Source: Pseudomonadota bacterium
GTDB taxonomy: Bacteria; Desulfobacterota; Desulfarculia; Desulfarculales; Desulfarculaceae
DNA length: 64,000 nt
Direction: 5' to 3'
Assembly (NCBI GenBank): GCA_018896025.1
Contig: JAHIND010000008.1
Location: forward strand, 1 to 64,000
Part shown: positions 60,530-64,000 of the stretch, piece after piece
Layout: each line of letters begins with the position of its first letter
How positions within the stretch are numbered: position 1 is the first letter of the stretch
The notes under the pieces: model-generated
Databases searched by the model: none
What the model saw: the letters and a program-made list of their open reading frames with translations, nothing else
What the model was told of the DNA's origin: nothing
Translations under genes and position numbers: made by a program

Positions 60530-62191
60530 CTAGGCCGGCATCTTCACGATGTCTTTGTGCTGAATCTTGACCTCGCCGGGGCCCTCGCCTTTACTGACCA
60601 CGATGTGCTTCAGCCATTGGGCGTCGTTCTTTTCCGGGAAGTCGGTGCGGTAGTGCCAAGGCAGCCAGCGGCTCTCGGTGCGCTCCAGGGAGGCGGTGGC
60701 GCACATTGTGGCGCACTCTATGATGTTGGCCACCTCGTAGGTCTTGAACAGGTCGTGCATATCCTTGACATAGACCATCTCGTCCAACTCGCGCCGGAAG
60801 CGGTCCATCCACCACAGCACCCGCCCCAGCTTGTATTCGTTCTTGGGCGGGGTGAGGTAGTCGGTGATGATGCGGCGCACCTTGAACTCGAACTCTTCCA
60901 CCGCGATGGGATTCTTGACCTGGGACAGGCGCTTTTCCCGCCGGGCCAGGAAGGCGTCCACCTTGTCCGGGTTGAACTCGGTCAGGCCGTGCTCCCGGGC
61001 GAACTCGCTGCCGCTCTCGGCGCAGATCTCGCCATAGACGAAGGCCCCGGAGAGGTGGCCCCGGGCGCACAGGGAGGTGTCGCCCGCCGCGTAGAGGCCG
61101 GGCAGGCTGCTCTCGCCGCGCTCGTTGATGCGCACCCCGGTCATGCCGTGGCCGCCGCAGAGGTAGACCTCGGTGGGCCAGAGTTCGATCTCGCCGGTGC
61201 GGAAGTCGGTGCCCCTGCCCGCGTGGAAGCGCTCGCAGGCCGGGCGCTCGGTGGTGAACAGGATCTCCTCGATCTCCTTGATCTTCTCCTCGGGCAGGTG
61301 GTCCATGCGGATGCGCAGGGGGCCGGTGCGGTCGAAGAAGTCCTCCATGCACATGCTTTTGATGGAGGGGTGCTCCTTGTCGCGGCGCTGGCCCATGGCG
61401 TTGATGAGATGGGCCCCGCGGGTCAGGGTGATGTAGAGCAGCGGGGCGTTGATGTCCTTGGTGATGTAGTAGTACAGGGTGTATTCCAGGCCGCTCAGCT
61501 CGGCCCCGGCCCGGTAGGCCAGGCAGTAGCCGTCGCCGGTGTTGCCCGGGAAGTCGTAGACCCCGTAGAGGTTGCCGTTGGCGGGCAGGCCGAAGCGGGC
61601 GGTGCCCCCGGCGCTGAGTATCACGCTGGGGGCGCGGATCACCATCACCTCGCCGGTGCGCACGTTCATGGCGATGACCCCGGCCACGCGGCCATCCTCC
61701 ACCAGTATCTCGGCGGCCATGGTGCGGTTGAACACCTTGGCTCCGCTGTTGACCAGGCGCTGGTGCAGGATGGACTTGAGCTCCGGCTCCTTCATGGTCA
61801 CGCAGAAGCGGCCTTTGGGGTGCACCTGGAGAATCTCGTACTCGCCGTTGTCGTCGGTGGGGAAGCACACGCCCCAGTCGATGAGCTTTTTCATCAATGG
61901 CCAGCTACGCTCGGCCATACGGTAGTTCACCGGCTCGTCCATGATGCCTTCGCAGGCCATCCGGTTGGACTCCACGTAGAGCTCCGGTGAGGACACGCCG
62001 GGCACGGCCACGATGTTCAGCGCGTCCATGCCCCGGGCGATGCAGCCGGAATACTTGGCGTCGCCCTTTTCCAGAACGATGACCTCCTGATCCGGGGCCA
62101 CTTCCTTGGCCCGGATACCGGCCATTACTCCGGCGCTGCCGCCTCCCACCACCACCACGTCGGCGTTGATTACTGGATAGTCGTAAGACAT
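60530..62191 (-). CDS. fumarate reductase/succinate dehydrogenase family flavoprotein (AprA-like)
   Basis: 553 residues from ATG 62191, with GGGAGAAG before it; the frame remains open upstream but only as a shadow of the regulator gene. NADVVVVGGGSAGVMAGIRA binds FAD; KYSGCIARGMDALNIV, ILSAGGTARFGLPANGNL, GHGMTGVRINERGESSLPGL and LYAAGDTSLCARG follow, and the C-terminus shows TESRWLPWHYRTDFPEKNDA as in SDH/FRD. The layout is similar to SdhA/FrdA and AprA. No FrdB or FrdC/AprB gene is near; the GltD-like protein replaces them. It may oxidise or reduce an organic acid brought in by the TctCBA system. Confidence 0.85.
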   Translation of the reverse strand: MSYDYPVINADVVVVGGGSAGVMAGIRAKEVAPDQEVIVLEKGDAKYSGCIARGMDALNIVAVPGVSSPELYVESNRMACEGIMDEPVNYRMAERSWPLMKKLIDWGVCFPTDDNGEYEILQVHPKGRFCVTMKEPELKSILHQRLVNSGAKVFNRTMAAEILVEDGRVAGVIAMNVRTGEVMVIRAPSVILSAGGTARFGLPANGNLYGVYDFPGNTGDGYCLAYRAGAELSGLEYTLYYYITKDINAPLLYITLTRGAHLINAMGQRRDKEHPSIKSMCMEDFFDRTGPLRIRMDHLPEEKIKEIEEILFTTERPACERFHAGRGTDFRTGEIELWPTEVYLCGGHGMTGVRINERGESSLPGLYAAGDTSLCARGHLSGAFVYGEICAESGSEFAREHGLTEFNPDKVDAFLARREKRLSQVKNPIAVEEFEFKVRRIITDYLTPPKNEYKLGRVLWWMDRFRRELDEMVYVKDMHDLFKTYEVANIIECATMCATASLERTESRWLPWHYRTDFPEKNDAQWLKHIVVSKGEGPGEVKIQHKDIVKMPA

Positions 62192-62220
62192 TTCTTCTCC
62201 CGAAAACTGACCGGCCCGCC

Positions 62221-62979
62221 TTACATCTCCCGGAACATCTTGGTGTCGTCGGTGATGCAGTAGCTGATCCGGTATTCGTATGGTTTTTCCTTGTAGGTGA
62301 AGGAAAGCATCTCGATCTTGAGGACCGGCGTCCCGACCTCGGCCTGAAGCACCTCGGCGACCTCCTGGTCGGCGGCCACCGCGCTGAAAAGCTCCTGGTT
62401 GAAAATGGTTGGAAGTCCGTATTTCTTCTCTATGCCCTCGTAGAGGGTCATTTTTTCCATGAGGGGGCTGATTATCTGGTCCAGGTCCTTGAACAGGCGT
62501 TGCGGCAGGTAGGAGACGTAGTACATGAGGGGGCCCTTGCGGTTGACGAACAGCCGCCTGACCTTCCACAGCTTGCCCGCGCCGCGCATCTTGAGCAGGC
62601 GGTTGGCCGGTTGGAAGCCGGGAGTCTCCTCCAGGCTGAGTACCTTGATCTTGAAGCGGGGGTCCGGGTCGCTGAAGTCCCGGCGCAGCCGGGTGTAGCG
62701 CACGCTCTCCAGGGGGATGGTGGTGCCCGCCACGAAGGTGCCCTTGCCCTGGATGCGCTTGAGGTAGCCATCGTTGACCAGGTTGGCCAAGGCCCGGTTC
62801 ACCGTACCCAGGCTGACCCCGAAGTCCTCGGCCATCTTGCGTTCGGGCGGTATGGCCTCGCCCGGAGCCCAACGGCCGTTTTCAATTCCCCGGAGCAGCT
62901 CCATCTGGAGCCGGTAATAGGCGGGCAGGGGGGCTTCGCCGCCCCGTGGATGCGCTTTGCTCCTGGCCACTGACTTCAT
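62221..62979 (-). CDS. GntR family transcriptional regulator, HutC type
   Basis: 252 residues from ATG 62979. A GTG three codons later (62970) is better spaced from the GGGAG ribosome site and may be the true start. The winged helix is at about residues 18-85, with GRWAPGEAIPPERKMAEDFG and SLGTVNRALANLVNDGYLKR; the C-terminal UTRA domain has PLMYYVSYLPQRLF, EKKYGLPTIFNQELFSAV and VLKIEMLSFTYKEKPYEYRI. HutC-type proteins sense small organic molecules. It heads the flavoprotein/TTT operon, and a 45-bp palindrome lies 106 bp upstream. Confidence 0.9.
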   Translation of the reverse strand: MKSVARSKAHPRGGEAPLPAYYRLQMELLRGIENGRWAPGEAIPPERKMAEDFGVSLGTVNRALANLVNDGYLKRIQGKGTFVAGTTIPLESVRYTRLRRDFSDPDPRFKIKVLSLEETPGFQPANRLLKMRGAGKLWKVRRLFVNRKGPLMYYVSYLPQRLFKDLDQIISPLMEKMTLYEGIEKKYGLPTIFNQELFSAVAADQEVAEVLQAEVGTPVLKIEMLSFTYKEKPYEYRISYCITDDTKMFREM

Positions 62980-63084
62980 CTCCCATGGGTCTGAGTGAAG
63001 GCGTCCGGTTCCGAGCCCATCAAGGGCTGAAACCGCACCTCTCCGGCAGCCTAAGAATGCAACAATTGCGGTACCTCCGCAATA

Positions 63085-63129
63085 TTTATTTGGTTCTATA
63101 GTGCAATTTACTATAAAACCAAATAAATC
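63085..63129. promoter_or_regulatory. 45-bp palindrome upstream of the HutC-type regulator
   Basis: Two 19-bp arms with one mismatch flank a 7-bp centre GCAATTT. The outer halves are ATTTATTTGGTT and AACCAAATAAAT, the inner ones TATAGT and ACTATA. It is far more AT-rich than its surroundings. On the minus strand TTGGTT and TATAGA inside it are separated by 16 bp and could be the promoter, so the site would be an overlapping operator. It could also form a hairpin after the histidine kinase gene. Confidence 0.6.
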
Positions 63130-63234
63130 AGCATAATAAAATATCATCCAAACGCGTTATAGGGCGAAAATATCCCCTGCCGGCCCTGAAACATGTCCCT
63201 CCGGGGCGGTCGGCGGCGGTCGAGGATTCGGCTT

Positions 63235-64000
63235 CTAGGCGTCCAACACTTTGCGGACGGTTTTTAGCAGCTCGTTTTTGCTGAAGGGCTTGGATAACAG
63301 CGCGGTGGCCACGGAGGAGATGGAGTCGTTCACGTCTCCGTCCCGTGAATAACCGGTGGCCACGATGACCTTGAGCTCCGGCGCAAGGGAGCGCAACTCC
63401 TGCAGGCACTTGTGCCCGCCCATGCCGGGCATGCTCAGGTCCAGAATGACCAAAGCGATTTCATCGGCCCTGTCTTTATAGATATCCAGGGCCTTTTCCC
63501 CGCTGGCGGCGGTGAGCACCTTGTATCCGGAGTTGCTGAGGTGCCGGCCGGCGATGTCCAGGATGCTCTGCTCGTCATCCACCACCAGGATGGTTTCGTT
63601 GCCGCCCGCGGCGGACTTGGTGGCTGCTCTTTTCGGTTGCTCCCCCGCCTGGGCGACCGGCGGCAGATATATGCTGAAGGTGGTTCCCATGCCTGGCTCG
63701 CTGGCGCAGGTGATGTGGCCGCCGTGGGAGCCGACGATGCCGAATATGGCGGAGAGACCCAGGCCGGTGCCCTTGCCCACTTCCTTGGTGGTGTAAAACG
63801 GCTCGAACACCCGGGCCAACTCCTCCTCGGTCATGCCGACGCCGGTGTCGCTGACCGTGATGATCACGTAGTCCCCGTCAATGGGCTGGGCGCAGGCCAG
63901 GCAGGCGACCCCCTTCACCCGCCGCTGGCTGGTGGCTATGGTCAGGGTGCCGCCGTCGGGCATGGCGTCCCTGGCGTTGGTCCCCAGATTCATCAGGATT
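63235..64000 (-). CDS. hybrid sensor histidine kinase, C-terminal part (runs off right edge)
   Basis: About 255 residues are visible. They hold the ATP-binding domain (N box LMNLGTNARDAMPDGG, G1 VSDTGVGM, F/G2 EPFYTTKEVGKGTGLGLSAI) and a receiver domain (ILVVDDEQSI, phospho-Asp in LVILDLSMPGMGG, ATGYS, KPFSKNELL). Between N and G1 boxes is a small CLAC pair. The dimerisation His domain and any sensor lie beyond the window. The layout kinase then receiver is that of hybrid kinases with a PAS input. Confidence 0.92.
   Translation of the reverse strand, partial: ILMNLGTNARDAMPDGGTLTIATSQRRVKGVACLACAQPIDGDYVIITVSDTGVGMTEEELARVFEPFYTTKEVGKGTGLGLSAIFGIVGSHGGHITCASEPGMGTTFSIYLPPVAQAGEQPKRAATKSAAGGNETILVVDDEQSILDIAGRHLSNSGYKVLTAASGEKALDIYKDRADEIALVILDLSMPGMGGHKCLQELRSLAPELKVIVATGYSRDGDVNDSISSVATALLSKPFSKNELLKTVRKVLDA

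Noticed and set aside
60530..62872. 780-codon minus-strand frame as one protein
   Set aside because: Only the part from ATG 62191 is flavoprotein; the upstream 230 codons overlap the HutC-type regulator in another frame and have no protein-like composition.

Overview
The window is GC-rich DNA, almost fully coding, from what looks like a strictly anaerobic, acid-oxidising bacterium of the Desulfobacterota (former Deltaproteobacteria), perhaps near the Desulfarculales. This lineage call is an inference. It rests on the density of acyl-CoA enzymes and carboxylate transporters, the two-subunit glycine dehydrogenase, ThyX in place of ThyA, and the split GcvPA/GcvPB layout. No rRNA, tRNA, CRISPR array or prophage was seen.

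Layout. (a) 1-8028, mostly minus strand: an IclR regulator, an orphan TAXI-type solute-binding protein, and an operon of iron alcohol dehydrogenase, SucC/SucD-like acid-CoA ligase, HD-domain protein and CitE-like C-C lyase. The 3' end of the lyase gene appears to be cut by an ISL3-type insertion sequence whose transposase begins at the left edge. (b) 8130-15894, plus strand: a FadR-type GntR regulator followed by a catabolic acyl-CoA operon (class III CoA-transferase, acyl-CoA dehydrogenase, SDR, FMN oxidoreductase, acyl-CoA ligase, MBL hydrolase). It meets a BASS/ACR3-like transporter tail to tail. The palindrome TTGTCGACAA sits inside the regulator's own promoter and, with one change, over the -10 box of the alcohol dehydrogenase operon, so one regulator may serve both sides. 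(c) 16992-24850: a REP-associated tyrosine transposase with three REP units, enolase, an operon of CapK-like ligase, outer-membrane beta-barrel and lipoprotein, and thyX. (d) 24863-28621, minus: small membrane protein, methyltransferase, CoA-binding protein, unknown protein, RecJ.

(e) 28931-42254: a surface-polysaccharide locus with dTDP-rhamnose synthesis (rmlD, A, B and a C-like epimerase), an ABC flippase, seven glycosyltransferases and a B12/radical SAM protein. (f) 42470-50004, minus: a relic of an NCS2-type permease, a LivFGMHK-type ABC importer, an MBL hydrolase and a phenylacetate-CoA-ligase-like enzyme, then a relic of an enoyl-CoA hydratase. (g) 50076-55645: a TylF-like methyltransferase, and the glycine cleavage operon gcvT-H-PA-PB under a tandem glycine riboswitch. 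(h) 55746-62979, minus: a HutC-type GntR regulator, a fumarate-reductase-like flavoprotein, a GltD-like iron-sulfur flavoprotein and a complete TctCBA transporter, probably one catabolic unit controlled through a 45-bp palindrome. (i) The right edge holds the C-terminal part of a hybrid histidine kinase.

Three catabolic modules (b, f, h), each with its own importer or regulator, feed CoA-activated or dicarboxylic acids into central metabolism, while a large imperfect fold-back repeat (three copies) and REP units mark the intergenic spaces. The most novel-looking parts are module h, the ligase-barrel-lipoprotein operon, and the fold-back repeat family.
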